From Leptonema sp964619535 (GTDB lineage Bacteria; Spirochaetota; Leptospiria; Leptospirales; Leptonemataceae), in assembly GCA_964619535.1 (NCBI GenBank), contig CAZUEX010000004.1:1-64000 (forward strand): a stretch of DNA of 64,000 bases, given 5' to 3'. Under the pieces are notes generated by a model that was not told where the DNA came from, searched no databases, and saw only the letters and a list, made by a program, of their open reading frames with translations. A program made the translations under genes and the position numbers. Position 1 is the stretch's first letter. Every line of letters starts with the position of its first letter. Of this stretch, positions 24,689 through 32,864 are shown piece by piece.

Positions 24689-25363
24689 TTATTCTTTCAG
24701 GGTGAAAGGCGAAAAGTCCGTATCCAGATCGTAGTAATCTTCATCTTCTTTTCTTTTGAGGAAGTTCACGAGGCCATATGTGAACGGTGTGATGACGGCC
24801 TCCCAGCCAACCTTGATCAGATAATTGGAAACCATAACCAAAAGCATGTCCCTGGTTGTCCACACGCCAAAGAATGCGATCGGATAAAAGAGCAGGGAGT
24901 CTACGGCCTGACCCACAATGGTTGAGCCGATGGTGCGCATCCAGAGCCATCGGCCTTCCATCATAACCTTCATACGAGCCATGACGAAAGAGTTTGCGAA
25001 CTCACCGGCCCAGTAAGCGATGAGTGAGGCCAATGCAATGCGAGGAGTTTGTCCGAATATGGTGGCGTAGGCTTCTTGCTTACCCCAGTCCGGGGCTGGC
25101 GGCAGGGCTACGATGCTGACACTCATCAGAGAAGCAAAGGCCAGGGCAGCGAATCCGGCCCAGACGACGCGCCTCGTCTTTGCGTAGCCGTACACTTCGG
25201 TTAAAACGTCACCGAAAACATAGCTGAAAGGAAAAAAGAACACACCAGCGCCGAAAACGAATCCGCCAACGCTGGCTACCTTGGCTGCGCCTATGATATT
25301 TGAGCAGAGCAGGACGGTGACGAAACCTGCCATGACAAAGTCAAAGTATCGGTAGGCGCGCAT
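24689..25363 (-). CDS. Queuosine precursor transporter, YhhQ/VUT family
   Basis: YhhQ-type proteins bring in preQ0/preQ1 for the tRNA base queuosine. The 224-residue protein shows the family features: VLLCSNIIGAAKVAS near the N-terminus, FPFSYVFGDVLTEVYGYAKTRRVVW (~43-67), AYWAGEFANSFVMARMK (~118-134) and GSTIVGQAVDSLLFYPIAFFG (~148-168), with six membrane segments. The acidic C-terminal tail (KEDEDYYDLDTDF) faces the cytoplasm. Normal length. No preQ1 riboswitch is recognisable in the short upstream region. Confidence 0.9.
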   Translation of the reverse strand: MRAYRYFDFVMAGFVTVLLCSNIIGAAKVASVGGFVFGAGVFFFPFSYVFGDVLTEVYGYAKTRRVVWAGFAALAFASLMSVSIVALPPAPDWGKQEAYATIFGQTPRIALASLIAYWAGEFANSFVMARMKVMMEGRWLWMRTIGSTIVGQAVDSLLFYPIAFFGVWTTRDMLLVMVSNYLIKVGWEAVITPFTYGLVNFLKRKEDEDYYDLDTDFSPFTLKE

Positions 25364-25549
25364 GATCTGTCATGCTAAAGGATTTTTCGCGATCCGTCTA
25401 CAAAAATGTGGAGCCATCCGGACAACGCCACTGTTCGGTATCTTCCCAGGAATGGCGCGGAGTTTTTTCTCGACACCAGTCATGTATGTGCAGAATGCTG
25501 AAGAATTATTTCATCACCAGAAGTGAAAAAGCAAAAGTGAAGAAATGGG

Positions 25550-26050
25550 GTGGTGGGCTTCGGCCGTGGCACCATGTTGCCGCCAGATGCTGTGAAAGAA
25601 ATGATTGCTGAAGAAACGATTCAGGGCCACAGCGAGAAATGCCTTCCGGTGAACCGGACCGTCGTTGATAGATTAGCAGCTTTGATTACCTCTCAGCTGG
25701 AATTGCCGGATCAGCATTGCAACGTTATGCATCCGCTGAGGCTTGCAGAGGATACCCTGCTTCTTCCGCATATTCAGGTCTTCTCGTCCGAGGAGAGGCG
25801 GCCAGCTCTTGTCATTGAATTCTTTGATGAGCGAAGTAGAGAATCTGCCGCGAAGCGTCGACGGTTATACGAACGCGGTGGTCTTCGAGAGTACTGGGCG
25901 ATCTATCTTGACGTGATGGAACTGGAGCGTTATGTATTGCTGGAGGGGACTTATCTGCATCCTCATCTGTTCGCTCCGCAGCGGGACACCGTGTTCTCGG
26001 TGGTCCTGCCAGATTTGTGTGTGGCCCCTTCCTTCTTTACTTCTCCTTAG
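25550..26050 (+). CDS. Uma2-family (DUF820) PD-(D/E)XK-like protein, probably inactive
   Basis: The core ALVIEFFDERSRESAAKRRR and LYERGGLREYWAIY (residues ~86-119) is the Uma2/DUF820 pattern. Family members have a PD before this in the catalytic strand; here the segment reads LLLPHIQVF (~70-78), with His instead of the metal-binding Asp, and the usual N-terminal region (LTxEEYLxLP and DGEL) is missing, replaced by a poor start. The 166-residue product may thus be a degenerate relic. GTG at 25550 or ATG at 25574 could start it. The 180 bp before it hold only short frames of unlikely reality. Uma2 genes spread readily between genomes. Confidence 0.65.
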   Translation: MVGFGRGTMLPPDAVKEMIAEETIQGHSEKCLPVNRTVVDRLAALITSQLELPDQHCNVMHPLRLAEDTLLLPHIQVFSSEERRPALVIEFFDERSRESAAKRRRLYERGGLREYWAIYLDVMELERYVLLEGTYLHPHLFAPQRDTVFSVVLPDLCVAPSFFTSP

Positions 26051-26087
26051 AGTGAATCCCTGGTTAACGTAGACCGCTTCTCAAACC

Positions 26088-26849
26088 CTAACCCTGCGCC
26101 GCTTCATCAAAGTACTCTCTGATACGGGTCAGGGCAGAAGCAGCTCGATCGGCCAGGAAATACTCAACGACCTGACTGAGTTCCGTTCGATCCGGATTGA
26201 TTTCAAGGGTGGGGATGCCGTTGCGTGCGGCTTCGACAACGGGCCCGTAGATGTACGGGAATACGGCAGAGGTGCCGATGACAACGACAAAGTCAAAACC
26301 GCGAAGCATTTCGCGTTCGTAGGTGCGCGCGGCTTCTTCGGGTAGAGATTCACCAAAAAGGGTTACCTGTGGCCGAATCAGTCCGGAGCAGCGAGGGCAG
26401 GAAGGGGGCAGCGACAGATCTACATAGTTTTCGCGTTCTTCCTGGTAGTTACAGGCCGTGCAGGCCAGACGATGTAGATTGCCATGAATCTCGATAAGGT
26501 TTCTTGAGCCGGCTTTGCGATGAAAGCCGTCGACATTCTGTGTTAAGACCCACAGCCGCTGCTTTTTCTGTTCCAGATAGGCCAGGGTTTCATGGGCGGC
26601 ATTGGGCCTGCGGTGGCGTCCGCTTTTTTCCAGCTCCAGAAGGTATTTCCAGGTAAGCTCCGGACGTTTTTCGAACATGTCTCTGGAAAGGATGTCTTCG
26701 ATGGCATACCCCTCTTCTGTCTTACCGGCATTGTAAAGGCCTCCCATACCCCGGTAGGTGGGCAGGCCAGAATCGGCCGAGATTCCTGCTCCTGTAATGA
26801 CGAGAATATTATCGTATTCGATAAAGAGACGCGCCGCTGTCTTATGCAC
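26088..26849 (-). CDS. Sir2-family NAD-dependent protein deacylase
   Basis: A sirtuin of 253 residues. NAD site GAGISADSGLPTYRG (residues ~20-34), catalytic TQNVDGFHRKAG (~107-118, whose NVD/H pair leads to EIHGNLHRL, ~123-131, with the catalytic His), a zinc finger C133xxC136 and C155xxC158, and VVVIGTSAVFPY (~199-210). It removes acetyl or longer acyl groups from lysines. The usual bacterial substrate is acetyl-CoA synthetase, and acs lies about 24 kb away in this window, but they are not linked in an operon. Alternative in-frame starts exist; I took the ATG at 26849. Confidence 0.9.
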   Translation of the reverse strand: MHKTAARLFIEYDNILVITGAGISADSGLPTYRGMGGLYNAGKTEEGYAIEDILSRDMFEKRPELTWKYLLELEKSGRHRRPNAAHETLAYLEQKKQRLWVLTQNVDGFHRKAGSRNLIEIHGNLHRLACTACNYQEERENYVDLSLPPSCPRCSGLIRPQVTLFGESLPEEAARTYEREMLRGFDFVVVIGTSAVFPYIYGPVVEAARNGIPTLEINPDRTELSQVVEYFLADRAASALTRIREYFDEAAQG

Positions 26850-27008
26850 ATCTCAATCAATGAAGGCAGGGCTTTACGGTAAAGTACTTTGGCCTTTCGT
26901 TTTTCGAAAACGTCCCTTTGCTGAATGTCACATAGAAAACCGCATCCTGTCATACAATCATCACATCCACCGACGATCGTGTGTTCATCTAACCTGAGAG
27001 GGAAACGC

Positions 27009-27776
27009 ATGCAAGGTGTTGCATTACAACAAAAACAGCTGGAGGTGCGCCTGGCCGAAAACCAGCTTGAAATCGAGCAGACGCTGGCCCTGCGTTACGA
27101 GGTGTTCAACCAGGAGCTTGGTGAGGGATTACCTGAATCTGCTGCCACATGCAAGGATCGTGACGAATACGATCTGTACTGCGACCATCTGATCGTCGTC
27201 GACAGAGCTGCAAACAACCGCATTGCCGGCACCTACCGCCTGCTGCGAGGATCTGTGGCCCGTGCGGGTATCGGCTTCTATTCTGACAACGAATTCGATC
27301 TGTCGGCCATCTACGAGCAAAAGGACGAAACGGCAGAGATTGGACGCAGCTGCGTGCATCCTGATTACAGGGATGGATCGGTGATCGGCCTGCTATGGAC
27401 CGGCCTTGGCTGGTATATCAAGAAGCATAACATCCGCTACCTGATGGGCTGTGGCTCCGTGCATGACACCTCTGTAGAAACGGCAAACGATGCCTTCGCC
27501 TTCTTCAGAGAGAAGGGGCACCTTGTCGATGGCAATCTGCGCGTTACACCGTTAGCCTCTCATCGTATGCCAGGCTTTGATCCAGAACACCGACCGGAAA
27601 ACCTGAAGGCGGCGATGTGGAAGATCCCGCCTCTCCTTCATGGCTACACAAAGGTGGGAGCAAAGATCGGTGGGGAGCCAGCTCTTGATTCCGTTTTTGG
27701 AACGACGGATTTCTTCATCTTCTTCGATTCCAGAAAGATCTCGGACCGATACGAGAAGCATTACCTCAGAGACTGA
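27009..27776 (+). CDS. OlsB-like GNAT N-acyltransferase
   Basis: Resembles ornithine N-alpha-acyltransferase (OlsB) and the acyl-homoserine-lactone-synthase-like group: EVRLAENQLEIEQTLALRYEVFNQELG (residues ~13-39) with the RYEVF motif, RDEYDLYCDHLIVVD (~51-65), IAGTYRLLR (~72-80) and AEIGRSCVHPDYRDG (~109-123), then ELFGSVH-like GCGSVHDTS. OlsB attaches a 3-hydroxyacyl chain from ACP to ornithine, giving a membrane lyso-ornithine lipid. The start at 27009 has GAGAGG seven bases upstream; a longer frame from 26925 lacks support. Length 255. No OlsA-like partner is next to it. Confidence 0.75.
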   Translation: MQGVALQQKQLEVRLAENQLEIEQTLALRYEVFNQELGEGLPESAATCKDRDEYDLYCDHLIVVDRAANNRIAGTYRLLRGSVARAGIGFYSDNEFDLSAIYEQKDETAEIGRSCVHPDYRDGSVIGLLWTGLGWYIKKHNIRYLMGCGSVHDTSVETANDAFAFFREKGHLVDGNLRVTPLASHRMPGFDPEHRPENLKAAMWKIPPLLHGYTKVGAKIGGEPALDSVFGTTDFFIFFDSRKISDRYEKHYLRD

Positions 27777-27809
27777 GCTCCGTTGTTAAACCTGCGGCAT
27801 CGGCTCTCC

Positions 27810-28271
27810 TCATCCCACCTTGAGGGCGCGGAGCATCAGATGCCGTCTGCTTTCTCCTGCGCGGATCTGCTCGTTAACCAGATCAAGATGTCTGTCGATG
27901 GCAGCCAGGGCATCGTCGGCACTCCCTTCGTTCACAACGACCGGAGTGAAGGCCGTGCGCAGGTTGCGTATGTTCGGACCGTACTGAACGGAGCCTACAA
28001 CGTTTACGTCATATTTTTTCAGCTCTGAAAAGATACGACGGAACTTGCTGCCCGGTCCGCGATGATGGCCGTGATGGTGATGGTGATGTGTATGGTGGGC
28101 ACCGTGGTGGTGAGCACCATGGTCTTGTTTTCCGGGGTTTTCAATATCGGTGATGTGCTGCCAGTGACCTTCTTCGTCACGACGGTAGATGGAGTAGAGG
28201 GGAGCAGCACCAAAATGAATTCGGCGCAGGGATCTGTCAGACTCTGCGGCAAGGGCTACAGTGATCGTCAT
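27810..28271 (-). CDS. NifX/NifB-C-like (dinitrogenase iron-molybdenum cofactor fold) protein with histidine-rich insert
   Basis: The fold is recognised from TITVALAAESDRSLRRIHFGAAPLYSIY (near the N-terminus) and the second half VNVVGSVQYGPNIRNLRTAFTPVVV. In between lies an insert with about 14 histidines in 20 residues (HHHGAHH, THHHHHHGHH), likely to bind nickel, zinc or another metal. Family members carry Fe-S or metal cofactors or are of unknown function in non-fixing bacteria; there are no cysteines here. An upstream TTG at 28295 would add 8 residues. AAGG precedes the ATG at 28271 closely. No nif genes are visible nearby. Confidence 0.7.
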   Translation of the reverse strand: MTITVALAAESDRSLRRIHFGAAPLYSIYRRDEEGHWQHITDIENPGKQDHGAHHHGAHHTHHHHHHGHHRGPGSKFRRIFSELKKYDVNVVGSVQYGPNIRNLRTAFTPVVVNEGSADDALAAIDRHLDLVNEQIRAGESRRHLMLRALKVG

Positions 28272-28335
28272 GCCCTTATTTTGATACTTTCTCAAGTAAA
28301 GAGAAAGATACGGAATAGGTTTTTTCCTGGACTAT

Positions 28336-29214
28336 TTATCTTTTCGAAGCAGGCTTATGCGTTGTACGAAAGGCCTCCGGGGATTGGCCCGTCTGTTTAC
28401 GAAAGAAGCGGCTGAAATAGGATGGATCTTCGAAACCAAGCCGGTCGGCAATCCAGGCAACCTTCTCGTCAGAATGAACCAGCAGCCGGCAGGCCTCAAG
28501 GACCAGCCTTTCCCGGATCAATGACCCTGCCGTTTTTCCTGAATGACGCTTGCACAGGACGTTCAGGTAGTTTGGAGTAATGGCAAGGAGACCGGCATAA
28601 TCCGAAGGGGTGCGCAGCCGTAGAAAGTGCTCGTCGACGAGACGTTCAAAACGGCGAAACAGGTCAAAACGTTCTGGTTTCGATGCGGGGTAGCTCCGCG
28701 CAGCTTCAAGCAGCAAAAGTTTGGTAAGGACGCGGATGATGTTGGGATCGGCCTCCTGTCCGCGCTGGAATTCCTGATAGATCCAGCTCATTGCCTTCTC
28801 GATACGATCGGCGTCCTTTTTGAGCAGGGGCTTGTCTTCCAGGCTGTGAAAGTAGGGAAGGTCCAGTAGAGGCGGATAGGCACAGTTCCTCTCTAAAAAG
28901 CTTCTTGAGAAGAGCACATTGTAGCCTGCCACGTCGTCGGAAAGCTCCCAGGAGTGGATCTGTCCTGGAGTCAGAAAGAACGTTGTGCCCGGTTCAATAC
29001 TGTAATCGTGAAAGTCGATACGGTGGCTGCCCGATCCCGCTGTGAAGAGTATGACGTTATAGAAATCATGACGGTGGGGAAAGGTCGCATGCCGGATGAC
29101 CTGTCTGAAGTTTTCGAACCGGTCGATATGAAAGTCACCGACGGTGCTGCTGCGCGAGGATTCATCGATAATCTGATCGATACGCAGCGGGGGAAAAAGC
29201 TGTCTTTCGCCCAT
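28336..29214 (-). CDS. AraC-family transcriptional regulator
   Basis: The N-terminal half has a cupin-like sensor (HATFPHRHDFYNVILFTAGSG, then GTTFFLTPGQIHSWELS), the C-terminal half two helix-turn-helix motifs (DYAGLLAITPNYLNVLCKRHSGKT and LLVHSDEKVAWIADRLGFEDPSYFSRFFRKQTGQSPEAFR). The sensor is the kind that binds a small molecule through a His/Asp pocket. I start at ATG 29214 (292 residues); a longer frame to 29352 adds a sequence unlike the family. It is divergent from the GapN-like dehydrogenase gene; the 137 bp between hold an inverted repeat, so it probably regulates that gene and itself. Confidence 0.85.
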   Translation of the reverse strand: MGERQLFPPLRIDQIIDESSRSSTVGDFHIDRFENFRQVIRHATFPHRHDFYNVILFTAGSGSHRIDFHDYSIEPGTTFFLTPGQIHSWELSDDVAGYNVLFSRSFLERNCAYPPLLDLPYFHSLEDKPLLKKDADRIEKAMSWIYQEFQRGQEADPNIIRVLTKLLLLEAARSYPASKPERFDLFRRFERLVDEHFLRLRTPSDYAGLLAITPNYLNVLCKRHSGKTAGSLIRERLVLEACRLLVHSDEKVAWIADRLGFEDPSYFSRFFRKQTGQSPEAFRTTHKPASKR

Positions 29215-29219
29215 GGCCC

Positions 29220-29236
29220 CAGCATCAAAAATGCTG
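29220..29236. repeat. Inverted repeat in the AraC/GapN intergenic region
   Basis: CAGCAT-CAAAA-ATGCTG (arms 29220-29225 and 29231-29236) is a perfect 6-bp inverted repeat with a 5-bp spacer, followed by another GATGCTG at 29239. It sits about 6 bp from the araC-type start codon on the minus strand and about 115 bp from the dehydrogenase start, as an autoregulatory operator would. The -10 and -35 elements are not clear. Confidence 0.45.
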
Positions 29237-29350
29237 CCGATGCTGCAAGCCTGTTCTTCGATCTTGACAGCACTGTTGCCAGGCGAACCGTTGGGTATGC
29301 CCGAACGCTCCTCTCTCCTGGATCTTTTTCCGGCCGAACTGCCTGCTAAC

Positions 29351-30907
29351 ATGCCTTTGACGTTTCCCTTTGAACAGAGGCGTTACCTGATAGACGGACG
29401 CATCGAGGAGTGGAAGGGACCGATGATGGATGTCTATTCGCCTGTATGCCTGCGAAAAGACAATGACATCGAGCCGGTTTATCTGGGTTCCATTCCCGAA
29501 ATGGACCAGGCAACGGCAATGCAGGCCCTGGATGCAGCCGTCAGGGCATGGGATCGCGGCAATGGGGTGTGGCCCCGTCTTTCTGCTGAGAAGCGTATCC
29601 AGGCCATCGTTTCGTTTACGAAGCGAATGGAAGAGAAGCGCGAAGAGATCGTGCACTGGATTATGTTCGAGATCGGAAAGTCACGCGCTGATGCAGAACA
29701 GGAGTTTACCCGCACCACCGACTACATTCGCGATACCCTCAATGCTGTGAAAGAGGGCGCACGTTCAACAGCCCGTTTTATCGTAGAGCAGGGTATCCTT
29801 GCGCAGATTCGACGGTCTCCGCTTGGAGTGGTGCTCTGTATGGGCCCGTTTAACTATCCGCTTAACGAAACGTTTGCCACGTTCATTCCGGCCCTTGTTA
29901 TGGGGAACACCGTTGTGTTCAAGCCGCCCAAAAACGGTGTGCTGCTGTACGGCCCTCTTCTCGATGCCATGGCCGAATGCTTCCCGCCAGGCGTTGTGAA
30001 TACGGTCTACGGGGACGGACCGGCGATTATCCCACCGATTATGCGATCGGGTAAGGTCGATGTGCTGGCCTTTATCGGCTCAAGCAGCGTGGCCGACCGG
30101 TTAAAAAAAGAGCATCCTCATCCGCATCGGTTGCGGGCTGTTCTGGGAATGGGGGCAAAGAATGCGGCCATCCTGCTGCCCGACGTTGAGATTGAAAACG
30201 TCATCGATGAATGTGTTCGTGGTGCGTTAAGCTTTAATGGCCAGCGATGTACGGCGCTTAAGATCTTTTTTGTTCCGCGCGAAAAGGGAGAGGCCTTTGT
30301 GCAGGCCTTCTGTGAAAAGATGGCCACGCTATCGGCAGGCATGCCCTATCTGGACGGCGTGCACATCACTCCCCTTCCAATCGAAGGCAAATCTGCCTAT
30401 CTGCAGGGTCTGGTAGAGGATGCCGTTTCACAGGGAGCACAGGCCTTCGGTGGCGGCTATCTTGGCCCGTTGTTTCTTCCTGCCGTGCTGTATCCTGTGA
30501 AACCGGGAATGAAGGCCTACGAAGAGGAACAGTTCGGGCCTGTTGTCCCTGTTGTACCCTATGATGATCCAGAAGAGGCCCTTGAGTGGATTGTGCAATC
30601 CCACTACGGACAGCAGGCCTCGCTCTTCGGAGAGGATCCGACGCAGGTCGCACACTTTGTCGATGAGCTTGTGCATCAGGTATGCCGGGTAAACCTGAAC
30701 AGCCAGTGTCAGAGGGGGCCTGACGTCTTTCCTTTTACAGGTCGAAAGGGGTCGGCAGAGGGAACGTTATCCGTATCGGATGCATTGCGTGCTTTCAGCA
30801 TACGAACGCTTGTGGCTGCCCGGGAGAATGAGACCAACCGTGCCCTGCTGCGCACGATTACCGAAGAACGCCTGTCGTCCTTTATATCTACAGACTTCTT
30901 GTTTTAG
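29351..30907 (+). CDS. GapN-like NADP-dependent aldehyde dehydrogenase
   Basis: An aldehyde dehydrogenase of the non-phosphorylating glyceraldehyde-3-phosphate type. Features: MGPFNYPLNETFATFIPALVMGNTVVFKPPK (NADP-binding helix), FIGSSSVAD, the catalytic cysteine in SFNGQRCTALK, EEEQFGPVVPVVPY, and the GapN signature QCQRGPDVFPFTGRKGS near the C-terminus. The motif that usually carries the general-base Glu (ELGGK) reads GMGAKN here, so the base has moved or is missing. I begin at ATG 29351 (518 residues); no ribosome site is visible. GapN makes NADPH while bypassing ATP formation in glycolysis. A sensor-type AraC regulator is divergent. Confidence 0.8.
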   Translation: MPLTFPFEQRRYLIDGRIEEWKGPMMDVYSPVCLRKDNDIEPVYLGSIPEMDQATAMQALDAAVRAWDRGNGVWPRLSAEKRIQAIVSFTKRMEEKREEIVHWIMFEIGKSRADAEQEFTRTTDYIRDTLNAVKEGARSTARFIVEQGILAQIRRSPLGVVLCMGPFNYPLNETFATFIPALVMGNTVVFKPPKNGVLLYGPLLDAMAECFPPGVVNTVYGDGPAIIPPIMRSGKVDVLAFIGSSSVADRLKKEHPHPHRLRAVLGMGAKNAAILLPDVEIENVIDECVRGALSFNGQRCTALKIFFVPREKGEAFVQAFCEKMATLSAGMPYLDGVHITPLPIEGKSAYLQGLVEDAVSQGAQAFGGGYLGPLFLPAVLYPVKPGMKAYEEEQFGPVVPVVPYDDPEEALEWIVQSHYGQQASLFGEDPTQVAHFVDELVHQVCRVNLNSQCQRGPDVFPFTGRKGSAEGTLSVSDALRAFSIRTLVAARENETNRALLRTITEERLSSFISTDFLF

Positions 30908-30966
30908 TGGTTGGGGGACCTTCCACATCGCTTGACGGCTGTAATGCCATAAGACAGTACGGGAAT

Positions 30967-31272
30967 ATGAAACGTTTTACGGTTCTTTTTTTTCTGATTT
31001 GTTTTTCTGTTGCAGCCGGTCCCGTTGAAAAGGACTGTACGTTTCGAGGCAAGAAGCTGTACGGCCGCGTGCAGTTTGTGGATTCATTTCCTGATATCAA
31101 GGTGAAGATTGTAGACTCCTTTCCTGACCTGAAAGTAAAAAAGGTAAAGGCTTTTGCAGACCGCTGTGGCGAATGGCAGATTGTAAGGTCCTTTCCGGAT
31201 CTGAAGGTGCAGATCGTCGATTCCTTTCCTGACATCACGATCCAGTACGTCGATGCCTTTCCTGGCCTGTAG
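30967..31272 (+). CDS. Small secreted protein with VDSFPD repeats
   Basis: After a signal peptide (residues 1-18, LFFLICFSVAAG) the 80-residue mature part is built from six roughly 11-residue units of the form V-x-[IFV]-V-D-S-F-P-D-[IL]-K: VQFVDSFPDIK, VKIVDSFPDLK, VKKVKAFADR, WQIVRSFPDLK, VQIVDSFPDIT, IQYVDAFPG. The third unit is irregular and carries a cysteine that could pair with the one at the mature N-terminus. The period suggests a short beta-strand per unit, perhaps a solenoid or a beta-roll. The function is unknown. The gene lies 59 bp after the GapN-like gene. GGGA before the ATG at 30967 supports this start over an earlier frame. Confidence 0.7.
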   Translation: MKRFTVLFFLICFSVAAGPVEKDCTFRGKKLYGRVQFVDSFPDIKVKIVDSFPDLKVKKVKAFADRCGEWQIVRSFPDLKVQIVDSFPDITIQYVDAFPGL

Positions 31273-31383
31273 GCGTTATCCCTGCATCCATGCGGTGGGC
31301 AGAGCAGAGGCATATGTAAATCTTTGTTTTCGGCGGCCCGATGCGGTTGATTTTCTTTGAGAATTTCCGATTTTGAATCTGTT

Positions 31384-32442
31384 ATGAGAAGAATACGATC
31401 GCTTTATATTTTGATGTTCTTCGGTATGTTGTTCGGCCTCAGCGCATTGCAGGCTCAGACGGCCGGACAGGCGCGCGAGTTACAGAATACCTTTCACCGG
31501 ATTTATGAGGAGTATCAGGACTCCGTCGTCTTCATCGCAACAGAGCGTACGGTGAAGGTGCAGATGGATCCCTTCCTGCAGCACTTCTTCGGACAGCAGA
31601 GCCCGCAGACGCAACGCCAGCAGGGGATGGGCACTGGCTTTGTAATCAGCGAAGATGGATATGTGTGCACCAATCATCATGTCGTTGCTGGCTTTGATCG
31701 CGTCCGCGTCCGCCTGCACGATCGCGAATACGAAGCAAAGATCGTAGGTTCGGACTCACTTACAGATATTGCCCTTCTGAAGATAGAGGGCGCCAGAGGC
31801 TTGAAACCGGTAAAGCTTGGTGATTCGTCGAAGGTGCAGGTGGGAGACTGGGCTGTGGCCATCGGCAATCCCTTCGGTCTGGAACGCACCTTTACGGTCG
31901 GCGTGATCAGTGCCGTTGCCCGTCGCGGTGTGGACGACATGGACATGGATCACCTGCAGACCGACGCATCGATCAATCCTGGAAATTCAGGGGGCCCACT
32001 TATCAACCTCGATGGTGAGGTGATCGGCATGAACCGCATGATCTTCTCGCGAACCGGGGGGAACCTTGGCATTGGCTTTGCCATCCCTGTGAATCGCGTA
32101 CGGGAGATTGTCGATCAATTGCGCGAAAAAGGTAAGATCGTTCGCGGCTTTATTGGCATTCGCATCAGCCCTCTTAGCCCTGAGATGATCGAACAGGCGA
32201 AGCTGCCTGTAAAATCGGGCCTGCTTGTGGCCGCCGTTTACCTCGATGGACCGGCAGGGAAAGCGGGAATTCGTCCTGGTGATGTGATCTATGCACTGAA
32301 TGGGCGTTCGATCTCTGCACCGGAAGAGCTGATCCGTTCGATTATGGCCACTCCTCCAGGAAAAACGGTGCGTCTTTCCGTAATCCGCAACAAGAAAAGG
32401 CTTTCCGTCCTGGTCCGTGTAGGGGAACGTCCCGAGAAATGA
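31384..32442 (+). CDS. HtrA/DegP-type periplasmic serine protease
   Basis: Quality-control protease and chaperone of the periplasm. Signal peptide (residues 1-25, ending ALQAQ). Catalytic triad: His in CTNHHVVAG, Asp in DSLTDIALLK, Ser in SINPGNSGGPL. The loop LQTDASINPG and the VAIGNPFGL segment are typical. One C-terminal PDZ domain (GFIGIRISPLSPEM... RPGDVIYALNGRSI), so it is the DegS-like one-PDZ form of 352 residues. I chose the ATG at 31384 because it starts the signal peptide; an upstream TTG at 31357 is also open. The last 4 bp overlap GtrA, so protease and glycosyltransferase genes are translated together. Confidence 0.9.
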   Translation: MRRIRSLYILMFFGMLFGLSALQAQTAGQARELQNTFHRIYEEYQDSVVFIATERTVKVQMDPFLQHFFGQQSPQTQRQQGMGTGFVISEDGYVCTNHHVVAGFDRVRVRLHDREYEAKIVGSDSLTDIALLKIEGARGLKPVKLGDSSKVQVGDWAVAIGNPFGLERTFTVGVISAVARRGVDDMDMDHLQTDASINPGNSGGPLINLDGEVIGMNRMIFSRTGGNLGIGFAIPVNRVREIVDQLREKGKIVRGFIGIRISPLSPEMIEQAKLPVKSGLLVAAVYLDGPAGKAGIRPGDVIYALNGRSISAPEELIRSIMATPPGKTVRLSVIRNKKRLSVLVRVGERPEK

Positions 32443-32852
32443 CCGATACGGGCCTTCGAAAACCGATCTGGCACCGACATACCCTGGCCGAGGCCATCCG
32501 CTTCGGCCTTGTCGGTGGCATCAATACGGCCATCACCCTCATCCTCATCTACGGACTGACGTATCTGGGCCTGTCCTACATCGTTTCCAATGCCATCGGC
32601 TATGTGGCAGGCTTTGCCAACAGCTTTGTTATGAACCGCCTGTGGACCTTTCGAAGCAGCGGACCCTGGGGCAGGGAGGCCGTTTTCTTCGTGCTTGTAT
32701 TCGTCATAAGCTATGCCGTACAGTTTGCTGCCCTGATTGTACAGAAAGAGTGGCTGGGCGTGCCCGTCTGGCTGGCCCAGGCGACGTCGATGGTTGTGTA
32801 TACGGCTGTCAATTTCTTGCTGAATAAGATTGTAACTTTCCGGAGCCTCTGA
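32439..32852 (+). CDS. GtrA-family membrane protein (polyprenyl-phosphate sugar flippase type)
   Basis: A 137-residue four-segment membrane protein: EAIRFGLVGGINTAITLILIYGL, LSYIVSNAIGYVAGFANSFVMNRLWTF, AVFFVLVFVISYAVQFAALIV and ATSMVVYTAVNFLLNKIVTF. FRFxxVGxxNT and the NRxWTF motif at the second loop are the family hallmarks. GtrA proteins are thought to flip the lipid-linked sugar that GtrB makes. ATGA overlap with the htrA-like gene upstream; GtrB follows after 12 bp. Confidence 0.9.
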   Translation: MTDTGLRKPIWHRHTLAEAIRFGLVGGINTAITLILIYGLTYLGLSYIVSNAIGYVAGFANSFVMNRLWTFRSSGPWGREAVFFVLVFVISYAVQFAALIVQKEWLGVPVWLAQATSMVVYTAVNFLLNKIVTFRSL

Positions 32853-32864
32853 AACCTGTCCCTG

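Noticed and set aside
25372..25611. A 79-codon frame between the YhhQ and Uma2-like genes
   Set aside because: Composition is unlike a protein, it has no recognisable motif, and it overlaps the Uma2-like gene in another frame.
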